Source: Deltaproteobacteria bacterium
GTDB taxonomy: Bacteria; Myxococcota_A; Polyangia; Haliangiales; SHYZ01
Length of the DNA: 64,000 nucleotides
Reading direction: 5' to 3'
Assembly: GCA_016210055.1 (NCBI GenBank)
Contig: JACQUZ010000088.1
Location: 33,700 to 97,699 of the forward strand
In this document: in pieces, positions 35,401-43,279 of the stretch
Layout of the letters: each line of letters opens with the position of its first letter
Position numbering within the stretch: the stretch's first letter is position 1
Made by a program: the position numbers and the translations under genes
Notes under the pieces: model-generated
Told to the model about the DNA's origin: nothing
The model's input: the letters and a program-made list of their open reading frames with translations, nothing else
Databases searched by the model: none

Positions 35401-37095
35401 CTAGTCTCCTACGGTGACGCGGAGGATCTCCTCCGGAGTCGTCACCCCCTCGATGATCTTGTTGATTCCCGACAGCCGCAGCGAGTTGATGCCGTTGCGG
35501 ATCATCTCTGCCTTGATTTCAGCAGCCGAAGCCCCCTGGAGGACCAACTCCTTGAGCGGTTCGATAAAGGGCATGACCTCGTAGAGCGCGATGCGCCCCT
35601 TGTACCCAGTCCCGTTACACGTCTTGCAGCCCTTGCCCTTGTAGAGCTGGGCGCGCCCAGCGTCTTCGGGCTTCATCCCCAGGTCGATGAGCGCCTGCTC
35701 GCTTTTTTCCGCTGGCTCCTTGCACTCGGCACAGGTTTTTCGGGCAAGACGCTGGGCCAGCACGAGATTGACCGAAGCCGTGACGAGGAACGGCTCAATG
35801 CCCATGTTGAGCATTCTCGACACCGTGGACGGTGCGTCATTGGTATGGAGCGTGGACAAGACGAGGTGGCCGGTCAACGCGGCCTTCACCGCGATTTCTG
35901 CGGTCTCGAAGTCGCGGACCTCGCCCACCATGATGATGTTGGGGTCCTGCCGCAGAAACGAGCGCAGGGCGGCGGCGAAGTTGAGCCCGATGGATTCCTG
36001 CACGTTGACCTGGTTGATGCCCGCCAGGTTGAACTCCACTGGGTCTTCTGCCGTCGAAATGTTGCGCGAGGGCTTGTTCAGCTCGGCGAGCGCCGAGTAG
36101 AGCGTGGTGGTCTTGCCTGACCCAGTAGGTCCGGTCACCAGCACCATCCCGTAGGGGAGAGAAATGGCTTTCTTGAAGTCACCCAGCGGCTTCTCCTCGA
36201 AGCCGAGCTTGGTCATGTCCAGCTGCAGGTTTGACTTGTCCAGGAGACGGAGGCAGATCTTCTCACCAAAGAGGGTCGGGAGGACGGAGACACGGAAGTC
36301 CATCTCCTTGTCCTTGCCGATCTTGAGCTTGATGCGCCCGTCCTGCGGGAGCCTGCGCTCGGAGATGTCCAGGTTGGACATGATCTTGAGACGAGACGTA
36401 ATGGCGTTCTTGAGCTTGAGGGGCGGCCGCATCTCCTCCTGGAGAATGCCGTCCACTCGGTAGCGCACCCGGAACTCCTTCTCATAGGGCTCAATATGAA
36501 TGTCGGACGCCTTCTTCTTGATCGCCGACAGGAGGATCATGTTGCAGAGCTTGACGATCGGCGCTTCGCCAGACTGCTTCTCAAGGTCAACGACATTGAC
36601 GTCGTCTCCCGCATCCGCCGAGAAGTCAACGTCTTCGGTCTCGAACTCCCCGACGAGATCCGTGAGGTCGGGCGCCTTTTCGTAATAGCGGCCGATGGCC
36701 TCTTCAATCGCCTGCTCGGAGGAGACGACCGGCTCAATGTTGTATTGGGTAAGGAACTTGAGCTCATCGATGGCGTAGATGTTCGAGGGATCGGCCATCG
36801 CCACGATGAGGGTCGCCCCGGCGCGATTTACCGGGATGATCATGTGCTTGCGAGCCGTTTCCTTGGGGACGAGCTTGAGCACGTCCGGATCGATGTCGAA
36901 CTCGCTCAGATTAATCGAAGGGAGGCTGTACTGCTTGGCGAGAAACTGGGTGAGATCCTGATCGTTGACAAAGCCGAGCTGAGTGAGGGCATGGCCCAGC
37001 CGTCTCCCTGAGCGCTTGGCTTCGTCCTGGGCCTTTTGGAGCTGCTGGAGCGAGATCATCTTCTCGCGAACGAGGAGCTCGCCAATTCGGCTCAT
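35401..37095 (-). CDS. pilB: Type IV pilus assembly ATPase PilB
   Basis: 564 residues. N-terminal MshEN-type region (IGELLVREKMISLQQL, RRLGHALTQLGF), a known c-di-GMP-binding module in MshE-like ATPases, then the GspE/PilB ATPase: Walker A GPTGSGKTTTLYS near 325, Asp/His boxes and the tetracysteine zinc site CAEC and CKTC. It powers pilus extension. ATG 37095 follows AGGTG. A sigma-70 promoter lies 45-70 bases upstream, so it heads the pilB-T-C-S operon. Confidence 0.98.
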   Translation of the reverse strand: MSRIGELLVREKMISLQQLQKAQDEAKRSGRRLGHALTQLGFVNDQDLTQFLAKQYSLPSINLSEFDIDPDVLKLVPKETARKHMIIPVNRAGATLIVAMADPSNIYAIDELKFLTQYNIEPVVSSEQAIEEAIGRYYEKAPDLTDLVGEFETEDVDFSADAGDDVNVVDLEKQSGEAPIVKLCNMILLSAIKKKASDIHIEPYEKEFRVRYRVDGILQEEMRPPLKLKNAITSRLKIMSNLDISERRLPQDGRIKLKIGKDKEMDFRVSVLPTLFGEKICLRLLDKSNLQLDMTKLGFEEKPLGDFKKAISLPYGMVLVTGPTGSGKTTTLYSALAELNKPSRNISTAEDPVEFNLAGINQVNVQESIGLNFAAALRSFLRQDPNIIMVGEVRDFETAEIAVKAALTGHLVLSTLHTNDAPSTVSRMLNMGIEPFLVTASVNLVLAQRLARKTCAECKEPAEKSEQALIDLGMKPEDAGRAQLYKGKGCKTCNGTGYKGRIALYEVMPFIEPLKELVLQGASAAEIKAEMIRNGINSLRLSGINKIIEGVTTPEEILRVTVGD

Positions 37096-37138
37096 CCGGG
37101 TGCACCTCGAACCAGTAGGGTCTTCAAAGCGTTACCCA

Positions 37139-37168
37139 ACGATACCAGCACGGGATTTTTTGTGTCAA
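37139..37168 (-). promoter_or_regulatory. Sigma-70-type promoter of the pilB operon
   Basis: On the minus strand: perfect -35 TTGACA (37168-37163), 18-base spacer with an A-run, -10 TATCGT (37144-37139), transcript start near 37132 and a leader of about 37 bases that includes the AGGTG ribosome site of pilB. The best promoter match in the window for a minus-strand gene. Confidence 0.5.
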
Positions 37169-37231
37169 GGAAGCGGAGGAGGGTTGAGGAGGGTAGGGTC
37201 AGTGCAAGCTTGGCGGGGGAGCCCAGGAAAG

Positions 37232-37864
37232 CTACTTCGAGACGAGGAGCTGGATGTCGTAGTTGTTCTGCCCTCCGGATGCAGAGCGAACCTTAACAAA
37301 GTACTTGCCCGTCGAGGTGGCGACATGCGTCGCCAGGAGAAGTCCGCCCTGGTCCTTGGACGTGGCGACCTCGATCATGCTTGGGTTCAGGATGCTGACC
37401 TGGAGGTTACCCCTGCCATCGCCCGGCTGGCTCGCTTCGGGCTGTACCCTGGCTTCGATAGTCATCCCGGCTTGGGTGACGTTGAGGGCGAAATGGTCCA
37501 CATCCGACTCGGGGCAGATCGCCAGCTTGCTATAGGCGGCGGTGGAGGTGCCGCTCCCTATGGCGGTGTTCGTGGCTGAGAGCGGCGTGTCGTTGGCCCC
37601 AGGATCGCCGGTCCGTCGGGACTCGTCATTGCAGCGAAATCCCCCATCTGAGGCGGTGGTGTTCTCGACTGCAGGCTCACCGGTCCCTCGCTCGCACACG
37701 CACATGACCTGCGAGACGTTGACCTCTCGGTAGCCAGAAGGGCAACGCGGCGTCGAAGAACCACAGCGGAACGGCTCGTCGCCCAAATCTGGGTCGAAGG
37801 GGTCACAACCCACGGGACCCAACGCCGCCAACGCAGCAACAAGCACCAAGCGCAACTTCATCAT
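37232..37864 (-). CDS. Hypothetical lipoprotein with a PPC-like beta domain
   Basis: About 210 residues from ATG 37864 (GGGAG upstream). Lipobox PVGC near residue 20. A Cys-rich segment (C-G-S-S-T-P-R-C, CVCE) is followed by a Thr/Ser linker and about 100 residues of beta-strand, with DVDHFALNVTQAGMTIEARV and GKYFVKVRSASGGQNNYDIQLLV, the pattern of bacterial pre-peptidase C-terminal (PPC) domains. Probably surface-exposed; function unknown. The downstream end lies 136 bases before pilB. Confidence 0.75.
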   Translation of the reverse strand: MMKLRLVLVAALAALGPVGCDPFDPDLGDEPFRCGSSTPRCPSGYREVNVSQVMCVCERGTGEPAVENTTASDGGFRCNDESRRTGDPGANDTPLSATNTAIGSGTSTAAYSKLAICPESDVDHFALNVTQAGMTIEARVQPEASQPGDGRGNLQVSILNPSMIEVATSKDQGGLLLATHVATSTGKYFVKVRSASGGQNNYDIQLLVSK

Positions 37865-37887
37865 GTCGACTCCCACAGGTCAGTTTC

Positions 37888-39357
37888 CTAGAACTCGACG
37901 AATGCTGCTCCACCAACGAACGTGTCGCCGACCACGGGGACGAAGGCAGCGCGAACCGCTGGCAGTGATGCGCGGGCCCGCGCTTCCTCTACCTGGTCCT
38001 TGCCACGGGCGTTCCTCTTCTTGCCCCGTGGGGAATCCTTGCGCATCCCTTTCCACTCGAGGTACCAGAGCGTTCCTGCGGCAACAGCAGATGCCGCACC
38101 TGCGATCAGGCTCACGTTGCTCCAGGTTTCGTAGGACTTGCCAGTCTTCTCGAGGTCCTTCTGATAGTCTCCATAGGCGGTACACGGGGGATCGCCCGTA
38201 TTGCACCCGTGTGGTGGATTCGCAGACAGCCGGGCTTCTTCTTCCAGCCTGTCCGCGTACCTCGTGGCAGAAATGGAGAAAAGCATCGACGCACTTAGAA
38301 AAACGGCGGCGCTGCCGGTCGTGGCCCACTTGGCGTACCAGAGGGTCTTCGTGGAATCAGCTCCGCCGACTGCAGCGGTCGTGGAATGGTCGTCTTGTTC
38401 TTCGAGATCAGCGGGCTGGTCGTCGGGATCTTCATCCCGCGGCCCTTCGCCTGCCGTCTCCTCACCGACCATGCCGGTCGGCTCCTCGGACAGGACGGCA
38501 AAATAGTGCGGCTTGGAACCCGCCTCGATCATGACGAGGTTCGGCGAAGAAGCGCGTCCAGACGAGGCCACGACCTTCCCCGAAGCATCCCTCGCTTCGA
38601 TGTAATATTGGATCGAGCCTTCTTCTTTCAGGGCCTTCGCAGGAATACGAGCCACCATTTCGTGGTAGCGGGGTTTCATCCGGGTGGAGACAAACTCATC
38701 CTGCCCCGCGGCCCGGTGGTACAACGTGAGGACCCAATCCTCCTCTTCGGGAATCATGGCCGTCATGTCCAGCGGTTTCCCGGGCGGGGCCGCCTCGACG
38801 ATCTCATGGGAAAACTCGGTCACGACCCTTGTCCGCTTGTTCTTTTTCTTGCCTGTGGACTTGGCCGAGGCCTCCTCGCGTGAGGGACTGCTTTTCGCCT
38901 GCTTCTCTGGAGTCGCGGGCGTTGGCGCGGGCGCTTGCTCGGGGCCTTCAGCCGGCGCGGCCGACTCCTCCTCGGTGATTTCCTTCTTCAGCGCCTTTGA
39001 ACGCTCGCTGGCCAAGGCGCGGTTTTCTTGGGTGCGCTCGTTGTTCGGAGCATCGCTGAGAAACTTGTCGTAGTAGTGGACCGCCAGGGCCTTGTCACGG
39101 AGCTCGTCGTAGACGAACCCAATGTTGTAGAGGAGCAGTGGGTTGCGGGTGAGCTTGTAGGCTTCCTTAAAGGATTCAACCGCCGCCTTGCGGTCTCCGG
39201 CGTCGTATTGCTTCTTTCCGGTTGCGAAGTGCTCCTTCGCTTTTTCGATCACCTTTGGATCAGGGGATTTCGCCTCCTCCGCGCGTACCGTGAGTGGCGA
39301 CGACAAGCAAGCGGCTGCGGCGAGCGCAGCGATCAGAGTGAGCCTAGTTCTCCGCAC
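37888..39357 (-). CDS. TPR-containing outer-envelope protein
   Basis: 489 residues. Signal peptide (cleavage after VRAEE), TPR region (about 32-130, YDAGDRKAAVESFKEAYKL), Lys/Glu-rich linker, an Ig-like segment with YYIEARDASGKVVASSG that repeats the block seen in the 27292-28749 protein, two hydrophobic helices (near 345-365, 405-425) and a C-terminus of short strands ending EF. Related to 27292-28749 and 42138-43220 by this shared layout. Function unknown. Confidence 0.78.
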   Translation of the reverse strand: MRRTRLTLIAALAAAACLSSPLTVRAEEAKSPDPKVIEKAKEHFATGKKQYDAGDRKAAVESFKEAYKLTRNPLLLYNIGFVYDELRDKALAVHYYDKFLSDAPNNERTQENRALASERSKALKKEITEEESAAPAEGPEQAPAPTPATPEKQAKSSPSREEASAKSTGKKKNKRTRVVTEFSHEIVEAAPPGKPLDMTAMIPEEEDWVLTLYHRAAGQDEFVSTRMKPRYHEMVARIPAKALKEEGSIQYYIEARDASGKVVASSGRASSPNLVMIEAGSKPHYFAVLSEEPTGMVGEETAGEGPRDEDPDDQPADLEEQDDHSTTAAVGGADSTKTLWYAKWATTGSAAVFLSASMLFSISATRYADRLEEEARLSANPPHGCNTGDPPCTAYGDYQKDLEKTGKSYETWSNVSLIAGAASAVAAGTLWYLEWKGMRKDSPRGKKRNARGKDQVEEARARASLPAVRAAFVPVVGDTFVGGAAFVEF

Positions 39358-39391
39358 GGGTCCTCCGACTGAAGATCACTATCCCTTGTTC

Positions 39392-40312
39392 CTACATTCC
39401 AAATGGATCGACAATTTGCCCTTTTGGCTTCGCAGGCTTGCTCGGCTTTGCGGGCGCCGGCGAAGGCTTGGCCACCGCAGGTTTCGGTGCCATGGGCTTT
39501 GAAACCACTGGCTTAGGTGCTACGGGCTTGGCTACGACAGGTCTTGCTACAGGTGGCTTGGCCGCCACCTCGCGACGTTCGGGCGGGGGCTCGGTTGGAG
39601 TCGAGGACCGTTTCCCCGGAGCCGGGTCCTTAAGTGGCCTCACCACTGGCTTTTCAGGCAATGAAGCTTCTGCTTGGACCTGTACTGCCTGCGCTTGCTC
39701 GGAAGGCTCAACTCGCGTGATGACTGGCGCCGAGGAGGCGGGCGAAGGGGACGTGACGCTGCTCCCTTGAGTCTTCTCCACGAGTGGTTGTGGTGCTTGA
39801 GCCGGAGGTACGGCCACGTGCTCTGCGCTGGGGGTTCCGAGCGGCTCAGAGCTTGGTTTCGCACCTGGATTACTTCCAAGCAGTTGGTAAATAGCGAGGG
39901 CTAGGACTGCCCCACCACCGAAGGCCAGGCCCATTTTCCAGAACCCCTTGCCTGCCGTGACCGTGCCTCGGGAGGCCGGAACTTGAGCATCGGGCTCCGT
40001 CATCATCGGCGCAGTGTCCTGAATGGGCACGGGCGTGGGCACCGGCGCCGAGGAGCTCACCGCAAGTGACACGGGCTGCTGCTTTGTCACCACTTCGTTG
40101 CCAAGATCCCAGCCGTCCACGTCGGACAAGGTGGAATTGGCGCGGGCGATGAACTCCTCGAGCGACTTCTCGACGGAGTTCTCACCCTTGTTCCCCGATT
40201 GTCCGCCAAGGGTCGACTCAATGACCAGCGGTCTGACATCGTTGCCAATCCCCTGGGTTGGCTTTCCATTGGTGCCGTTGCGGCCCGGGATTTCATCGCT
40301 TTCAGCTAGCAC
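39392..40312 (-). CDS. Membrane protein with Pro/Lys-rich periplasmic tail ending DPFGM
   Basis: 306 residues. A polar N-terminal 120 residues with an FIARANSTLSDVDGWD motif, one membrane helix (about 125-145, FGGGAVLALAIYQLL), then a disordered tail of Ala, Pro, Val, Lys with repeated K-P/A-V-A-K-P and APKP units, ending QIVDPFGM. The tail is similar in composition and in its DPF end to the kinase at 43280, which ends TIDPFAN. No catalytic domain. The topology (N-in) suggests a spanning linker or anchor. Confidence 0.7.
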   Translation of the reverse strand: MLAESDEIPGRNGTNGKPTQGIGNDVRPLVIESTLGGQSGNKGENSVEKSLEEFIARANSTLSDVDGWDLGNEVVTKQQPVSLAVSSSAPVPTPVPIQDTAPMMTEPDAQVPASRGTVTAGKGFWKMGLAFGGGAVLALAIYQLLGSNPGAKPSSEPLGTPSAEHVAVPPAQAPQPLVEKTQGSSVTSPSPASSAPVITRVEPSEQAQAVQVQAEASLPEKPVVRPLKDPAPGKRSSTPTEPPPERREVAAKPPVARPVVAKPVAPKPVVSKPMAPKPAVAKPSPAPAKPSKPAKPKGQIVDPFGM

Positions 40313-40389
40313 GACACGCTCCCTGTGTTCATCTTCCCGTTCCCCATGAGTCGACTCGCCCGCTGCCGCCGCGCGCTGGAGTCGCTAGT

Positions 40390-40662
40390 CTAGCTGTCGC
40401 AAGGCGCAAGGGCTATTTCGTCGACCGCTGCAACCTCAACCACGCCCAAACCATGGTATTCCGCCGCGAGCTTTTCTATCTCGCCGGCGGTCAGGTAACC
40501 TCGCCGAGCAATCGCTGCTCCCAGCCGCCCCCCGTTCGCCCAGTGTTCAGCTAGTGCATCGAGGAGTTGCCCATCGTCGATGGCGCAGCGTTCGACAAGG
40601 AAGTCACCAAATCGAATCGGTTCCAGGACCGCGCGCCTGGGGACGCTGTGTTGCGCTTGCAT
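40390..40662 (-). CDS. Free-standing MshEN-like domain protein
   Basis: 90 residues from ATG 40662 (AAAGG seven bases upstream). The core FGDFLVERCAIDDGQLL, GGRLGAAIARRGYLT and LAAEYHGLGVVEV aligns without gaps to the N-terminal repeat of PilB (IGELLVREKMIS, RRLGHALTQLGF, LAKQYSLPSINL). MshEN domains of pilus ATPases bind c-di-GMP. Here no ATPase follows, so it may be a detached regulatory domain. The promoter of the rlmI-like gene is divergent. Confidence 0.65.
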   Translation of the reverse strand: MQAQHSVPRRAVLEPIRFGDFLVERCAIDDGQLLDALAEHWANGGRLGAAIARRGYLTAGEIEKLAAEYHGLGVVEVAAVDEIALAPCDS

Positions 40663-40826
40663 GGTGTGCCTTTGAAAGTCGCCTCTCGAGCGGTTGAACC
40701 CAATCCGCTCCTCATGCGAGGCCCACCTACTTTCCACCAGAGTGGCATCCTGTCAAGCGTCTTCTGGGTTACCGGGACTAACACGGGAGTTCGGAGGCGC
40801 CGCGAAACCCATGCAGGATCGCGTCA

Positions 40827-40855
40827 TTGACGAGCCTCTTCCCCCTCCCTAATAT
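40827..40855 (+). promoter_or_regulatory. Sigma-70-type promoter giving a leaderless message
   Basis: TTGACG (40827-40832), 17 bases, TAATAT (40850-40855). The transcript start near 40862 is about three bases before ATG 40865. No Shine-Dalgarno sequence is present between them. Confidence 0.5.
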
Positions 40856-40864
40856 CCCCGTCCG

Positions 40865-42136
40865 ATGTCCGATTCCAGAAAGAGGCGCCCCCCCCAAGCA
40901 ACAACCACGCGGCGAGCGCCCCATCCCGCTCCAGGATTGCCCGTGGTTCGCCGAGGCACCATTCGACTTCCACCGGACGTAGCCGCTCGGGTTCGAGCTG
41001 GTCATCCCTGGGTATATCGCGAAGTTCTTGGTAGCCGCCCGCTTAGGGAAGCCCCTGGCGCGGTGGTCGAGCTAGTCGATTCCGGTGGCGAATTTGTCGG
41101 GCGCGGCATCTACGATGGCGAGTCGGTCATCGCGGTTCGCGTCATGACCCGCAATCCGGAGGAACCGATCGACTCGAGGCTCGTCGCGCGTCGGGTCCAG
41201 GAGGCAGCCTCGCTGAGGCGTCGATTTGTCCCACAGGACGTGGACGCGTTTCGCGTGGTCAACGTCGAGAACGACGGTTTGCCCGCCATCGCTGTGGATC
41301 GATATGCGGATTACCTTGTGGTCCTGTTCTTCTCGCCCGCGGTCCTCGGATTTCGCGAGGCCTTGCTCGATGCCCTAGAGAAGACGCACTCCCCGAAGGG
41401 AATCTACGAACAGAAGCGCTTCAAGCCCGTGACCGGCGAGGCACAACGGGGACCCGCTGAGCTCGTGCGGGGCAGCGCCGCGCCGGTCGAGCTCGAGGTC
41501 CGCGAGGGGCCGCTCAAGTTCTGGGTCGATGTCACCGCACCCACGTCCCCAGGTCTATTCTTGGACCTCCGTGAGGGGCGCCGTGCGGTCGCTGGCTGGG
41601 CAGAGGGGCGCCGAGTTCTGAACCTCTTCAGCTACACCGGGGCCATCAGCGTGCACGCGCAGCATGGAGGGGCGCGCGAGATCCTGGCTGTCGACGCAGT
41701 GGCCAAGGGGCATGCGCGCGCGCGCCGCAACTTTGCGCTCAATGGATTCGATCCCGAGAAGCCAGAGCACGTGGTCGGCGACGTCTTCAAGGTCCTCGCC
41801 AAGCTGGCGGACCGGGGACGGAAGTTCGACCTGGTGGTGATGGACCCGCCGGCCTTTGGCATGGCGGGCAGGCAGGCCTTTTCGGCTGCGCAGGACTACC
41901 GTGACTTGGTCGAAGCTGCGATTGGCGTGCTCGCGCCCGGCGGCCTTCTCGTGGCGGTTTCGTCGACACACAAGATCTCCCACGACGAGTTCGACCGCAT
42001 GCTCGCGGACGGTGCCGCCCGTGGCCGAGCGGAGCTTCGCATCATTGAGCGACGGTGGCTGCCCCCTGATTTCTGCGTGGCGCCAGGATTCCCGGAGGGG
42101 AACTACCTGAAGTTCGCCGTGGCGGTGAGGGATTAG
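40865..42136 (+). CDS. Class I SAM-dependent rRNA methyltransferase, RlmI family
   Basis: 423 residues. A disordered basic N-terminus, a PUA domain (about 30-105, HPWVYREVL at its start), an EEHEE-type middle region and a Rossmann methyltransferase domain with LNLFSYTGAISVHA (SAM loop), the acidic AVDAVAKG strand and the catalytic DPPAF motif. RlmI methylates C1962 of 23S rRNA (m5C) in E. coli; several relatives differ in substrate, so only the family is assigned. Directly convergent with the downstream gene (one-base gap). Confidence 0.88.
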   Translation: MSDSRKRRPPQATTTRRAPHPAPGLPVVRRGTIRLPPDVAARVRAGHPWVYREVLGSRPLREAPGAVVELVDSGGEFVGRGIYDGESVIAVRVMTRNPEEPIDSRLVARRVQEAASLRRRFVPQDVDAFRVVNVENDGLPAIAVDRYADYLVVLFFSPAVLGFREALLDALEKTHSPKGIYEQKRFKPVTGEAQRGPAELVRGSAAPVELEVREGPLKFWVDVTAPTSPGLFLDLREGRRAVAGWAEGRRVLNLFSYTGAISVHAQHGGAREILAVDAVAKGHARARRNFALNGFDPEKPEHVVGDVFKVLAKLADRGRKFDLVVMDPPAFGMAGRQAFSAAQDYRDLVEAAIGVLAPGGLLVAVSSTHKISHDEFDRMLADGAARGRAELRIIERRWLPPDFCVAPGFPEGNYLKFAVAVRD

Positions 42137-42137
42137 G

Positions 42138-43220
42138 TTAGAAGTACACCTGCGTGCCGAGAGTCCCGAGAACGACTGCCTTCCGGTGGGCCTCGGGTGC
42201 GCCCGGGAAGGCGGCTCCGCCGAGCTCGACAAACAGGCTGAGTCGCTGACCGACGTCCAGCCTGGCGCCCAGCGCGCCATGGATTCCGAATTGCGCTCCA
42301 TCCACAAAGAAGACTGGAATACCGGCTGAAAACATGGGGCGCAGGGCTCCCTTCCCCAGGTAGTACGAGCCCCCAATCCATGCCCCCTTGAACTTCTTGC
42401 CTAAGAGACCCGCACCCGTGAGCTCGATGGAGCGGCCGAGAACGTAGGACCCGCCCACCGCGACCACGCCACCTCCAGATAGATCAAGGTCTGCCCGGAT
42501 CAGGCCACCCAGCGAACGCTCACGGCTCTTGGCGCTCGGAGTCGCCCGTGCTTCGATGCGCGGCAATGCCGCGCTCGGTGATGAGCTACTCGAAGCTCCT
42601 GCCATGGCCAGGTTTTTTGGTTCACTTGCGCCCGGCTTGCTTCCCTCGCGGCTTGGAGCGGCTGTGGGGCTGATCGCGGACGTTGATGTCCGCTTCGTGC
42701 CTCCGGTGTCGGACTGTGACGGCGTGCTTCCGGTCGGACGAGCTGCCGTTCCCGGTGAGACGCTTGGCTTGGTGGGCTCATCTACCCCGGTGCCGCCTGG
42801 TGGAATGGTGCCCTGCGGCTTTTCATTTTGGACCCGCTTCTGCTCCTCGAGGAGCTTCTCCATCTCCACGATCCGCGCGTTCACGTCGTCCTTGTTCTGC
42901 GCGTCCGGTTGGAGTCGAAGGTACGTCTTGTAGAAGTAGAGCGCTTGCTCGTAGTCCTTTTTCAGGCGGTACGCTTGGGCGATGTTGAAGAGCAGGCCCG
43001 GTGCAGAGGAAAGTGCGTACGCTTCCTTGAACTCGCGGACCGCGACATCGAACTCGCCGAGATTGTAGGCGGTAATTCCGCGTTGATAATGGTCCTTGGC
43101 TTGCTGGGCCTTGTCGACCTGCACGGGCGCATCCTTTTTCTTCTTCTGGGCCATCGTCGGGGCCGAGACGAGGACCAGGGGCACGAGCGCGAGCCAAGCA
43201 ACGCCTTTTCGAGAAACCAT
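42138..43220 (-). CDS. TPR protein with C-terminal beta-barrel
   Basis: ATG 43220 has GGGGGG upstream; 360 residues. Signal peptide, TPR helices (about 45-110, YNLGEFDVAVREFKEAYAL and YEQALYFYKTYL), a low-complexity Pro/Ser/Thr linker, then about 120 residues of beta-strands ending QVYF, as in outer membrane barrels. Paralogous by layout with 27292-28749 and 37888-39357. It may sit in the outer membrane and present TPRs to periplasmic partners (inference). Confidence 0.78.
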   Translation of the reverse strand: MVSRKGVAWLALVPLVLVSAPTMAQKKKKDAPVQVDKAQQAKDHYQRGITAYNLGEFDVAVREFKEAYALSSAPGLLFNIAQAYRLKKDYEQALYFYKTYLRLQPDAQNKDDVNARIVEMEKLLEEQKRVQNEKPQGTIPPGGTGVDEPTKPSVSPGTAARPTGSTPSQSDTGGTKRTSTSAISPTAAPSREGSKPGASEPKNLAMAGASSSSSPSAALPRIEARATPSAKSRERSLGGLIRADLDLSGGGVVAVGGSYVLGRSIELTGAGLLGKKFKGAWIGGSYYLGKGALRPMFSAGIPVFFVDGAQFGIHGALGARLDVGQRLSLFVELGGAAFPGAPEAHRKAVVLGTLGTQVYF

Positions 43221-43279
43221 GATTCCCCCCATGCGGGATCGCGACTGTATTGTAATCGGCGAAGGACGAGCGCACCCGG

